Below the pieces are notes generated by a model. The model was not told the origin of the DNA. It saw only the letters and a list, made by a program, of their open reading frames with translations, and did not search any database. A stretch of 7,406 nt of DNA, from assembly GCA_021814855.1 (NCBI GenBank), contig JAKAHQ010000079.1, positions 1-7,406 on the forward strand, written 5' to 3'. A program made the translations under genes and the position numbers. The stretch is from Bacteroidota bacterium (GTDB lineage: Bacteria > Bacteroidota > Ignavibacteria > Ignavibacteriales > Melioribacteraceae). Positions 1-6,170 of the stretch are shown piece after piece; position 1 is the stretch's first letter, and the number at the start of each line of letters is the position of its first letter.

Positions 1-532
1 AGTAACCGAGGTAATGCAGAACGAACAGATCGATTTAATATATCCGTACACAGATATATTTCAACTCGGCGCGCGCAACATGCAGAACTTTGCGCTGCTC
101 AAAGAACTCGGCAAGGTCGATAAACCGATTATGCTTAAACGCGGCATCGCTGCGACTATTGAAGAGTGGCTTATGTCCGCCGAATATATTCTATCCGGCG
201 GAAATAAGGATGTTATATTATGCGAGCGAGGAATTCGAACTTTTGAAAATTATACCCGCAACACTTTCGATCTTTCGGCTATCCCTGTGGTTCATAAGAA
301 AAGTCATTTACCGATAATTGCTGATCCGTCTCATGCAACAGGTTTACGCGATCAGGTTTCGCCAATGGCTCGCGCCGCGGTTGCAGCAGGCGCCGACGCA
401 TTGATGATTGAAATTCACGACGACCCGGAAAATGCTTTATCTGATGGCCCCCAAGCGCTTCTTCCATCGATGTATCTTAAACTTGTTGAAGAGCTTAAAC
501 TGATCGCTCACGCCATCGGGAGGACATTCTAA
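1..532 (+). CDS. aroF: 3-deoxy-7-phosphoheptulonate (DAHP) synthase, type I-beta, 5'-truncated by window edge
   Basis: Carries out the first step of the shikimate pathway: condensation of phosphoenolpyruvate with erythrose 4-phosphate to DAHP, in the cytoplasm. The reading frame is open from base 2 (V-T-E-V-M, a conserved family segment), so the ATG at 14 is internal and the true start lies outside the window. Visible family motifs are [28 protein letters not shown] and ALSDGPQ. Counting from the Met at base 14, His107 (DPSHATG), Glu133 (IEIH) and Asp144 (SDG) match three of the four metal ligands of the family; the fourth, a Cys, would lie upstream. About 176 residues of the C-terminal barrel are present. 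The protein ends soon after the barrel, so there is no C-terminal chorismate mutase of the kind found in many Bacteroidetes enzymes. An N-terminal regulatory or mutase domain cannot be judged. TyrA follows after 3 nt, so the two are surely co-transcribed. The symbol aroF is a choice among aroF/aroG/aroA names. Confidence 0.95.
   Translation, partial: VTEVMQNEQIDLIYPYTDIFQLGARNMQNFALLKELGKVDKPIMLKRGIAATIEEWLMSAEYILSGGNKDVILCERGIRTFENYTRNTFDLSAIPVVHKKSHLPIIADPSHATGLRDQVSPMARAAVAAGADALMIEIHDDPENALSDGPQALLPSMYLKLVEELKLIAHAIGRTF
518..523 (+). promoter_or_regulatory. Shine-Dalgarno sequence of tyrA inside the end of the DAHP synthase gene
   Basis: GGGAGG lies 12 nt before the ATG at 536, within the last codons of the upstream gene. 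The spacing is somewhat long, but the motif is strong. Ribosomes finishing the upstream gene stop at 530-532, only 3 nt before the tyrA start, so translational coupling is plausible. Confidence 0.7.
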
Positions 533-535
533 TCA

Positions 536-1615
536 ATGGCAGACGAGAAGATTTCAATTATTGGAATAGGATTGATCGGCGGCTCGCTTGCTAAGGCAAT
601 TAAAAAGACAAAGCCAGGGATAACAATTTCCGCATTTGATCGCCCGCAGGTTTTGGCAAAAGCCAAAGAAGACGAATCAATAGATATCGTTCTGAAAAAA
701 TTTGAAGACGCGGTTCACTCGGACATAATTTTTGTTTGTCTGCCGGTCGAAGAATCTTTGGATGTGTTTGAGAGGTTGCTGCCAATGTTGAAGAAGGATC
801 AGATTATAACGGATGTATGCAGCGTAAAAAAAGTTTTTGAGGAAGCGTGGGAGCGTTCTTCTACAGAAGGAATTTACATTGGTGGACACCCGATGACGGG
901 CAAAGAAAAAAGCGGTTATGAAAATTCCGACTCGCTTTTGTTTGAAAACTCGATTTACATTTTAACTGACGGAAGAAATTCCGAAGCCCACACAAAAAGA
1001 TTATCTTCATTACTTGAAGCAATCGGTTCGAGGGTAACTTTTCTCAACGCGGTTTTACACGACAAAATTGTCGCCGAGGTAAGTCATCTTCCCCAGCTTG
1101 TTGCAACTTCTCTGGTGAATACGGTAACAGATCATGATAATCTTAACGTTTTAAATTTTGCTGCCGGCGGCTTTAGAGATATGACACGTATCGCTTCAAG
1201 TCCATTTGTTGTTTGGGAACCTATTATTCGGAAGAATAAAGAAAAAATTCTAAACGCGCTCGATTCGCTCAGACTTGAACTGGATACGATCGAAAAATTT
1301 ATCGCCGAAGACAACTACGAGGCACTCGCCGGCAGGTTCGAATCCGCAAGGGTTCGCCGAGATGTTATTCCTAAAAACACAAAGGGATTTATCTCCCAGC
1401 TTTACGACGTATTCATTTACGTAAAGGATCAGCCGGGCGAGATGAGTAAAATTTCTACTGCTCTTTACGAAGCCAATATTAACATCAAGGATATAGAAGT
1501 TTTAAAGATGCGGGAAGGAACCGGCGGCACATTCCGTCTTGCATTCGATAACGAAACGGATGCGAAGAGAGCTAAGAAGATAATCGAATCGATAGGATTC
1601 TCGACTAAGATTTAA
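536..1615 (+). CDS. tyrA: Prephenate dehydrogenase with C-terminal ACT domain (TyrA)
   Basis: Oxidatively decarboxylates prephenate to 4-hydroxyphenylpyruvate, the tyrosine branch point; cytoplasmic. The 359-residue protein has an N-terminal Rossmann domain with GIGLIGGS at residues 10-17. Asp35 at the end of the second strand suggests NAD+ rather than NADP+. GGHPMTG places the family's catalytic His at residue 118, and Ser96 sits in the CSVK segment. The helical dimerisation domain carries HDKIVAEVSHLP (175-186) and GFRDMTRIASS (212-222), in which Arg218 matches the prephenate-binding Arg. Residues about 288-359 form an ACT domain (VKDQPGEMSKIS), which in this family usually mediates feedback by an aromatic amino acid, probably tyrosine. 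The start is fixed by GGGAGG at 518-523, inside the end of the DAHP synthase gene, and by the lack of room for an earlier start. There is no chorismate mutase fusion of the E. coli TyrA type. Confidence 0.96.
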   Translation: MADEKISIIGIGLIGGSLAKAIKKTKPGITISAFDRPQVLAKAKEDESIDIVLKKFEDAVHSDIIFVCLPVEESLDVFERLLPMLKKDQIITDVCSVKKVFEEAWERSSTEGIYIGGHPMTGKEKSGYENSDSLLFENSIYILTDGRNSEAHTKRLSSLLEAIGSRVTFLNAVLHDKIVAEVSHLPQLVATSLVNTVTDHDNLNVLNFAAGGFRDMTRIASSPFVVWEPIIRKNKEKILNALDSLRLELDTIEKFIAEDNYEALAGRFESARVRRDVIPKNTKGFISQLYDVFIYVKDQPGEMSKISTALYEANINIKDIEVLKMREGTGGTFRLAFDNETDAKRAKKIIESIGFSTKI

Positions 1616-1646
1616 ATTGCCGAATTATCTTCCGCGTTTTGAAAAT

Positions 1647-2750
1647 TTATTTTTTCTTAATAGCGGCAATCGCGAACCGGCTATCGAGCAGGTGCAATCC
1701 GATATCATCAACATTATTCGATCCGTTCGATAATACAACTACAGCTTTTTGATTTCCTTTATCGAGCCCTATAAAAGTACGGTAGCCGCCCGTTCCGCCG
1801 TTATGCCAGATAATTTTTTTATCGAACTTAATCCAGATATGCCAGCCCATCCCGATATACAAATCTTCAATGTCGGTATTATGCCGGGGTTCCTGGATTG
1901 TTTCCATAGCATTTGCAAGATTCGTTTTTACCATTCCCAAATTAGCGGCGGCAAAAATAAGCATGTCGTTAACGCACGACTTAATTGCGCCGGCGCCGGC
2001 TAATGCGGAAAAATCCCAATTCTCCGTTGCTTTCCCGTTCTGATCATATCCGGTTGCCAGCCGCTTTTTTAATTCCGGCGGTAATGTGATAACGGTGCTG
2101 CACATATTTAACGGTTTGCAGATTCTGTCGCGCAAAAGAGTTTCATAATCAGCCCCGGCTTTTAACGAAAGAATATATCCCAGCAGGCCAACACCGGTAT
2201 TGGAGTATTCATATTTCTCGCCAATGCCGCGCGTTAAATTGTAATGAGAAAGATAATCATATAACTTTTGCGGGGTATAATCTGCAAAAGGATTTTTCCA
2301 ATCTTTCGGCGCAAAATTATCCGGCATCCTTGGCAGCCCGGATGTTTGAGTTGAGAGATCAAGCAGAGTTATTTCTTTTCCATCCTTTATGGGAGTCTTA
2401 ACATTCCCGGGAAGAAATTTTGAGATCGGATCTTTGACGCTCAATTCCCTTTTCTCTGCCATTTCTTCCAAAAGCAGCGAAGTAAAAACTTTAGTGATGG
2501 ATCCGATTTCGTATAAAGTATTACCGTCAGGAGTTTTGCCGTTATCTATATTCGTTTTTCCGGCGGCAATAATTTCCTTACCGTTTTTATCCAGCATGCC
2601 AACAATAATGCCCGGGCATCTTCCGTTATCCACCTCATGCTTTATCAATTCTCTAATTTTTGCATCGGATAAATTTTGTTGGGGATATATCGATGAAGAA
2701 AGGTGGAGAACAAATCCAAACAGCAAAGCAAATTTGAGTTTAGTTTTCAT
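1647..2750 (-). CDS. Exported serine hydrolase, class C beta-lactamase / penicillin-binding-protein-like fold
   Basis: A 367-residue member of the Beta-lactamase (PF00144-type) serine hydrolase family. Residues 1 to about 24 form a Sec signal peptide: Lys at 2, 4 and 6, a hydrophobic core, and a likely cleavage just before the QQ at 24-25. No lipobox Cys is present, so the product is probably periplasmic or secreted. The active-site elements are in order: SITK with nucleophile Ser84 and Lys87, YSN with Tyr182 and Asn184, and HNG with His316 and Gly318 in WHNGGTGGYRT. HNG in place of KTG is common in the esterase, peptidase and AmpH-like members and argues against a dedicated beta-lactamase; the true substrate (peptide, ester or D-amino acid amide) cannot be read from sequence. 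The protein ends right after the fold, with no extra C-terminal domain. The start is supported by AAAGGA about 5 nt upstream of the ATG. It converges on tyrA with a 31-nt gap. Confidence 0.92.
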   Translation of the reverse strand: MKTKLKFALLFGFVLHLSSSIYPQQNLSDAKIRELIKHEVDNGRCPGIIVGMLDKNGKEIIAAGKTNIDNGKTPDGNTLYEIGSITKVFTSLLLEEMAEKRELSVKDPISKFLPGNVKTPIKDGKEITLLDLSTQTSGLPRMPDNFAPKDWKNPFADYTPQKLYDYLSHYNLTRGIGEKYEYSNTGVGLLGYILSLKAGADYETLLRDRICKPLNMCSTVITLPPELKKRLATGYDQNGKATENWDFSALAGAGAIKSCVNDMLIFAAANLGMVKTNLANAMETIQEPRHNTDIEDLYIGMGWHIWIKFDKKIIWHNGGTGGYRTFIGLDKGNQKAVVVLSNGSNNVDDIGLHLLDSRFAIAAIKKK

Positions 2751-2789
2751 ACCATTCCTTTCTGCGTTAATATCCTTGAAGCAAAATAA

Positions 2790-2820
2790 AGTATAGCACC
2801 TCTAATCTCCAGAACTTCAA
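2790..2820 (-). promoter_or_regulatory. Candidate promoter of the serine hydrolase gene
   Basis: On the minus strand an extended -10 element TGcTATACT (TATACT at 2790-2795) lies about 40 nt upstream of the ATG at 2750. A possible -35 TTGAAG lies at 2815-2820. The spacer is 19 nt, longer than the ideal 17, which the TG extension could offset. The element sits in the 78-nt gap after the membrane-protein gene. The call rests on consensus matching only; promoters in Bacteroidota-type organisms may use other motifs. Confidence 0.35.
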
Positions 2821-2828
2821 CCACCGGT

Positions 2829-3506
2829 TTATAAGGTTGTATGACTCTTCTGATCCTTGAAGAATGTATTACCCTTTATCAGCCAGGAAATTCCGAAGGC
2901 GAGCAAAGCGATTGATTCCAAAATCAAAACCGGGTAAGTTTTCGATATCATAGTATCCTGCAAAAAAACAGTATACACAATTATGCAGGAAATAGATAAG
3001 AACATTACTGCGCCGCATACGCGGTAAATAAAATTACGGTGCTTTTTTCTTGCGGTTAGAGTTCCGGGTTGCCGTCGCGTAAAAAGGAATATTGAATTGA
3101 ACGAAAGCGCTAAAAAAAACAAAGTGCCGAATGCCAGATGAATATATGCCGAAATATTATCATCGATCAGAAACATTCCCACCTTCTCAATTTTCCCGCT
3201 GAACATTCCGGTAGGAAAAGCAATCATACCCAAAGCAAATATGCCGCTAAGGTTGCCTACAAGGTTGTCGATCTTTTCGTAACCCTTATACGAGATTAAG
3301 AACAAGGCAACTATGCAGAGCAGGCCGACAAAAAAGTCTCTCATGTTGGTGTAATAGTAACCGCTTATGGAGCCCTGGATAACATAACCGTGCTGAATAA
3401 AACCGCCGCAAACAACTATTATGGGCAATGCAATTCCTAAAATTCCAATGAACCTTCTCATCGTTAAGTAAGAAATAATTATCTGCTGACTTTGAGTAAT
3501 TGACAT
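2829..3506 (-). CDS. Six-helix integral membrane protein of unknown function (DUF998-like)
   Basis: A 225-residue, strongly hydrophobic protein with six likely membrane segments at about residues 18-38, 56-73, 82-102, 118-142, 158-181 and 191-211. Polar or charged stretches between them include RRQPGTLTARKKHR (144-157), a strongly basic and therefore probably cytoplasmic loop. The segments ISGYYYTNMRDFFVG (47-61) and ESIALLAFGISWLIKG (197-212) resemble a family of small membrane proteins I recall from Bacteroidetes, sometimes labelled DUF998; no biochemical role is known to me. The first ATG is kept because the ISYLT segment just before the first helix also looks family-conserved. The Shine-Dalgarno is weak (GAG about 8 nt upstream). 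An alternative start is Met16 at 3461. No catalytic motif or cofactor site is visible. The flanking genes give no functional hint. Confidence 0.78.
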   Translation of the reverse strand: MSITQSQQIIISYLTMRRFIGILGIALPIIVVCGGFIQHGYVIQGSISGYYYTNMRDFFVGLLCIVALFLISYKGYEKIDNLVGNLSGIFALGMIAFPTGMFSGKIEKVGMFLIDDNISAYIHLAFGTLFFLALSFNSIFLFTRRQPGTLTARKKHRNFIYRVCGAVMFLSISCIIVYTVFLQDTMISKTYPVLILESIALLAFGISWLIKGNTFFKDQKSHTTL

Positions 3507-3522
3507 TTTAAGTTCTCAATTT

Positions 3523-3551
3523 ATTAAACAAGGTTATTCCGGTAATCTCAA
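3523..3551 (-). promoter_or_regulatory. Candidate promoter of the membrane-protein gene
   Basis: Minus strand: TTGAGA (3546-3551), a 17-nt spacer, then TTTAAT (3523-3528), ending 16 nt before the ATG at 3506. Spacing and hexamers fit a sigma-70-type promoter. It lies wholly in the 75-nt gap after the FAD-dehydrogenase gene, which supports separate transcription. The leader would be only about 10 nt, which is short, and AT-rich gaps give chance matches. Confidence 0.33.
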
Positions 3552-3581
3552 AATTTTTCAAAGCGAAAATAATTATTAGTT

Positions 3582-5141
3582 TCACTTTCGTAAAATAAAT
3601 TTACCTACGGCTTCGGCGCATCTTTCGCCGTCGATTGCGGCAGAAACAATTCCACCTGCATAGCCGGCTCCTTCCCCGGCAGGGAATAATCCTTCTATTT
3701 CAATGTGCATAAGTGTCTCGTTATTCCTCGGTATTCTTACCGGTGAACTGGTGCGAGTTTCAGCAGCAAGTATCAGAGCTTCCTCGGTAAAGTACCCTCT
3801 CATTTTTTTATCGAACTCTATCAGACTGTTTTTCAACCCTTCCGCAATTATGTTCGGCAATATTTCATGAAGCGGGGATGAAACCGTACCCGGAATGTAA
3901 GAAGTTTGCGGAAGCGAACTTGAAATTTTTTTACTAACAAAATCCGTAATGCGTTGAGCAGGAGCCCGCTGAGTTTTTCCACCGGCTTCAAATGCTGTGC
4001 GTTCCACTTCCTTCTGAAATTCCAGTCCTGCAAAAATTCCGAACGAACTGTATTGCTTCCAATCTTTTTCATCTACCGATACAACCATGCCTGAATTTGC
4101 GAACGGAGAATCGCGTCGGGAAACGCTCATACCGTTAAGCACCAACTCGCCCGGCGCCGTGGATGCGGGTATAATAATTCCGCCTGGGCACATACAAAAA
4201 GAATATACACCGCGATCACCAACCTGACAGGCGAGACTGTAATTTGAAGCCGGCAGATACGGATTACGCTGCTTTGAATGATACTGTATTTCGTCGATGA
4301 GCGACTGGGGATGTTCTATTCTAACGCCCATAGCAAAAGGTTTAGACTCAAGTATTATTTTGTGCTGATGCAGCAAGTAATAAATGTCTCTTGCCGAATG
4401 TCCGGTTGCAGCAATAACCGAATCCGCATAAAATTCTTTTTCATTATTTACAACCGCACCGCACATTTTATTGCCTTCAATCAAAAAATCCGTGACGCGG
4501 GAATTGAAATGTACTTCTCCACCGGCTTTTAAGATTGTTTCCCGAATGTCCGCCACAACTTTGGGCAAGCGGTTGGAGCCGATATGAGGGTGAGCGTCGA
4601 TTAAAATTTCTTGCCGGGCTCCGTGCTGCACCAGTAAATTCAAGATGTGGTTTACATCTCCCCGTTTTGTAGAGCGAGTGTAAAGCTTGCCGTCGCTGTA
4701 AGTGCCGGCGCCGCCTTCGCCAAAACAATAATTCGAATCGGAGTTTACCTGCCCGAATTGCTGAATTGCCCTTAAATCTTTTCGCCTGGTTTGAACATCC
4801 TTTCCTCTTTCAAGAATTATCGGTTTGATTCCTAATTTGATTAAGCGCAGAGCCGCAAACATGCCGGCCGGGCCCATTCCGATAATTATAACCTTTTTAT
4901 TGCCTTTAACCGGTTTAAACTCTACCGGTTTGAATAAATCTGCCGCTGACTCATTTATATATGCAATTGCTTTTGCCCTATACACAGGATTTTTAGATCG
5001 CGCGTCTATGGAACGACGGATTATTTGAACCGCCGATATTTCTTCCGGATTGAATTTTAATCTTTGCGCGGCAAGATTTTTTCGAAATTCATAATCGTTG
5101 ATTTTTTCGGGTGGTATTACAAGTTCTATTTCTTTTTTCAT
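3582..5141 (-). CDS. FAD-dependent dehydrogenase, COG2509-type NAD(P)/FAD oxidoreductase
   Basis: A 519-residue cytoplasmic flavoprotein of the conserved but poorly characterised COG2509 family; the substrate is unknown. Residues about 1-60 form the small N-terminal domain typical of the family, ending in a RRSIDAR segment (42-48). A dinucleotide-binding motif follows, GMGPAG (88-93), with the strand ending in Glu111 (ILERG), as expected for FAD ribose binding. Other family signatures are CFGEGGAGTYSDGKLYTR (139-156), ATGHSARD (245-252), the Cys-x-Cys pair in CMCPGG (316-321), and the C-terminal FAD motif GEGAGYAGGIVSAAIDG (489-505). Length and motif order are those of the full-length family, with no sign of truncation. 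No membrane segment is seen. The start is supported by GAGGA 5 nt upstream of the ATG. The gene stands alone between gaps of 75 and 137 nt, so context does not suggest a partner. Confidence 0.92.
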   Translation of the reverse strand: MKKEIELVIPPEKINDYEFRKNLAAQRLKFNPEEISAVQIIRRSIDARSKNPVYRAKAIAYINESAADLFKPVEFKPVKGNKKVIIIGMGPAGMFAALRLIKLGIKPIILERGKDVQTRRKDLRAIQQFGQVNSDSNYCFGEGGAGTYSDGKLYTRSTKRGDVNHILNLLVQHGARQEILIDAHPHIGSNRLPKVVADIRETILKAGGEVHFNSRVTDFLIEGNKMCGAVVNNEKEFYADSVIAATGHSARDIYYLLHQHKIILESKPFAMGVRIEHPQSLIDEIQYHSKQRNPYLPASNYSLACQVGDRGVYSFCMCPGGIIIPASTAPGELVLNGMSVSRRDSPFANSGMVVSVDEKDWKQYSSFGIFAGLEFQKEVERTAFEAGGKTQRAPAQRITDFVSKKISSSLPQTSYIPGTVSSPLHEILPNIIAEGLKNSLIEFDKKMRGYFTEEALILAAETRTSSPVRIPRNNETLMHIEIEGLFPAGEGAGYAGGIVSAAIDGERCAEAVGKFILRK

Positions 5142-5170
5142 TTCGTCCTCTGTTTTGAGGAAAGTTTTTT

Positions 5171-5277
5171 GAATGCAGAGTGTCGAATTAAAAATGCAGA
5201 ATATTAACCGTGTTTCGAACTACCAATTATTTATAAATGCATTTCATCCTATATTCTGCATTCATCGTTCTGCATTC
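5171..5277. repeat. Nested inverted repeats built from a GAATGCAGAAT / ATTCTGCATTC unit
   Basis: Four copies of one short word lie in the 137-nt gap between the FAD and SDR genes, two in each orientation. GAATGCAGA (5171-5179) pairs with TCTGCATTC (5269-5277). AATGCAGAATAT (5193-5204) pairs perfectly over 12 bp with ATATTCTGCATT (5251-5262). The two right-hand copies share TTCTGCATTC (5254-5263 and 5268-5277), a direct repeat with a 14-nt period. The outermost copy abuts the SDR stop codon. The inner pair encloses a 46-nt AT-rich loop. On the minus strand the inner stem runs into a T tract (ATTTTTAATT), so it could act as a weak terminator for the SDR gene. It could also be a dispersed intergenic repeat. 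The role is unknown. Confidence 0.7.
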
Positions 5278-5278
5278 G

Positions 5279-6070
5279 TTAGTACGTCGATTTAATTACA
5301 CCGCCGTCAACGCCAATAGTAGCGCCGGTTATATAGCCAGCCTGCTCGGAAGCTAGAAAAACTATCAGTGAAGCAACTTCTTTTGGCGCGGCTAATCTTT
5401 TAATCGGTACTTCGTTTGCCATGGATTCAAGAATCTTTTCAGGTGTTGTTCCAGTTGCCTTTGCACGCACGGCTGCGAGTTCATCGATTCGAGAAGTTAA
5501 TGTATATCCGGGCGCGACATTATTGATTGTGATATTGAATTGTCCAACCTGGCTGCTAAGAGTTTTAGCAAAAGCTGTTACGGCGCTTCTCAGTGCATTC
5601 GAAAGAATTAGATTATCAACCGGCTGCTTTACAGAGAGCGATGTTACGTTGATGATTCTTCCCCAATTTTTTTCTTTCATATCCGGCAGCACAAGCCGCG
5701 TAAATCTAACAGCGCTCATTAATACCTGCTCAAACGCGTCGGACCAATGTTCATCCGATAGATTTTCAAAAAAACCGGCAACGGGTCCACCGCAATTATT
5801 AACGAGTATATCGATGCTTCCAAATTTGCTTCGGACGGTCTCCACTGCTAATTCAATATCCGAAGAGACATTTATATCGCAGGTAATTCCAAGCGGCTCA
5901 ATTTTATATTTCTCTTTTATTTCCTTAACGGCTTTTACTACATTAGTTTCATTGCGCGAACACACAGCAACTTTACATCCTTCTTCTATGAACAATTCTG
6001 CCGCGGCACGCCCGATGCCTTTGCTTGATGCGGAAACAAGGACCACCTTATTTTTAATTTTGAAATCCAT
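5279..6070 (-). CDS. Short-chain dehydrogenase/reductase with atypical active site
   Basis: A 263-residue classical-length SDR with a Rossmann fold. Numbered from the ATG at 6070, the cofactor loop is SASSKGIG (13-20) in place of the usual TGxxxGIG. Arg39 after the second strand suggests NADP(H), and Asp65 and NNCGG (91-95) replace the usual D and NNAG. The C-terminal half has NVAPGYTLT (184-192), PIKRLAAPKEVA and ITGATIGVDGG, as in FabG-like reductases. A gapless match to E. coli FabG between the active-site Ser and the PG motif puts Ser157 at the catalytic Tyr and Arg161 at the Lys; the catalytic Ser is kept (Ser144), and the tetrad Asn is Val116. I recall other bacterial and archaeal SDRs with the same LSNALR pattern, so this is a divergent subfamily and not a decayed gene. 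The substrate is unknown. The ATG at 6070 is chosen because GGA lies 6 nt upstream; a TTG two codons earlier has that GGA directly against it. Confidence 0.93.
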   Translation of the reverse strand: MDFKIKNKVVLVSASSKGIGRAAAELFIEEGCKVAVCSRNETNVVKAVKEIKEKYKIEPLGITCDINVSSDIELAVETVRSKFGSIDILVNNCGGPVAGFFENLSDEHWSDAFEQVLMSAVRFTRLVLPDMKEKNWGRIINVTSLSVKQPVDNLILSNALRSAVTAFAKTLSSQVGQFNITINNVAPGYTLTSRIDELAAVRAKATGTTPEKILESMANEVPIKRLAAPKEVASLIVFLASEQAGYITGATIGVDGGVIKSTY

Positions 6071-6120
6071 GCGCAATCCAAATTTTTCTACTTCAATTTA
6101 AGATTTTTTTTCGCCGGTTT

Positions 6121-6148
6121 AAAAAAAAATGCCGGATAAATCCGGCAT
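6121..6148 (-). terminator. Rho-independent terminator of ackA
   Basis: A perfect 8-bp stem, ATGCCGGA (6129-6136) with TCCGGCAT (6141-6148), closes a 4-nt loop. On the minus strand it is followed at once by eight T (A run at 6121-6128). It lies 23 nt past the ackA stop codon and 51 nt before the SDR start, in the right orientation to end ackA transcription. This implies that the SDR gene has its own promoter or depends on read-through. A second, AT-rich 8-bp hairpin, AAAGTAGA/TCTACTTT (6158-6177), overlaps the ackA stop codon. Confidence 0.87.
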
Positions 6149-6170
6149 CTATAAACTAAAGTAGAAAAAT

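Noticed and set aside
1616..1670. 7-bp inverted repeat ATTGCCG / CGGCAAT spanning the tyrA-serine hydrolase junction as a bidirectional terminator
   Set aside because: The loop is 41 nt, one arm is inside the hydrolase coding sequence, and no T tract follows on either strand. The T-rich stretch in between is mostly the Lys codons of the hydrolase C-terminus.
2389..2796. Open frame on the + strand opposite the start of the serine hydrolase gene
   Set aside because: Antisense to the signal peptide and SxxK region of a convincing gene, with no family features of its own.
5201..5226. Possible promoter (TTGGTA ... TAATAT on the minus strand) for the FAD-dehydrogenase gene
   Set aside because: The spacer is only 14 nt and the -10 match falls inside the repeat arm; a chance match in AT-rich DNA is more likely.
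6071..6076. TTG at 6076 as the SDR start, two codons before the ATG
   Set aside because: The only GGA is directly adjacent to this TTG, leaving no spacing, whereas it is 6 nt from the ATG at 6070; the ATG also gives the usual short lead into the first strand.
5421..6101. Long open frame on the + strand opposite the SDR gene (about 226 codons)
   Set aside because: It lies antisense to a clearly recognised SDR gene, shows no recognisable domain, and looks like a complement-strand shadow of the coding frame.
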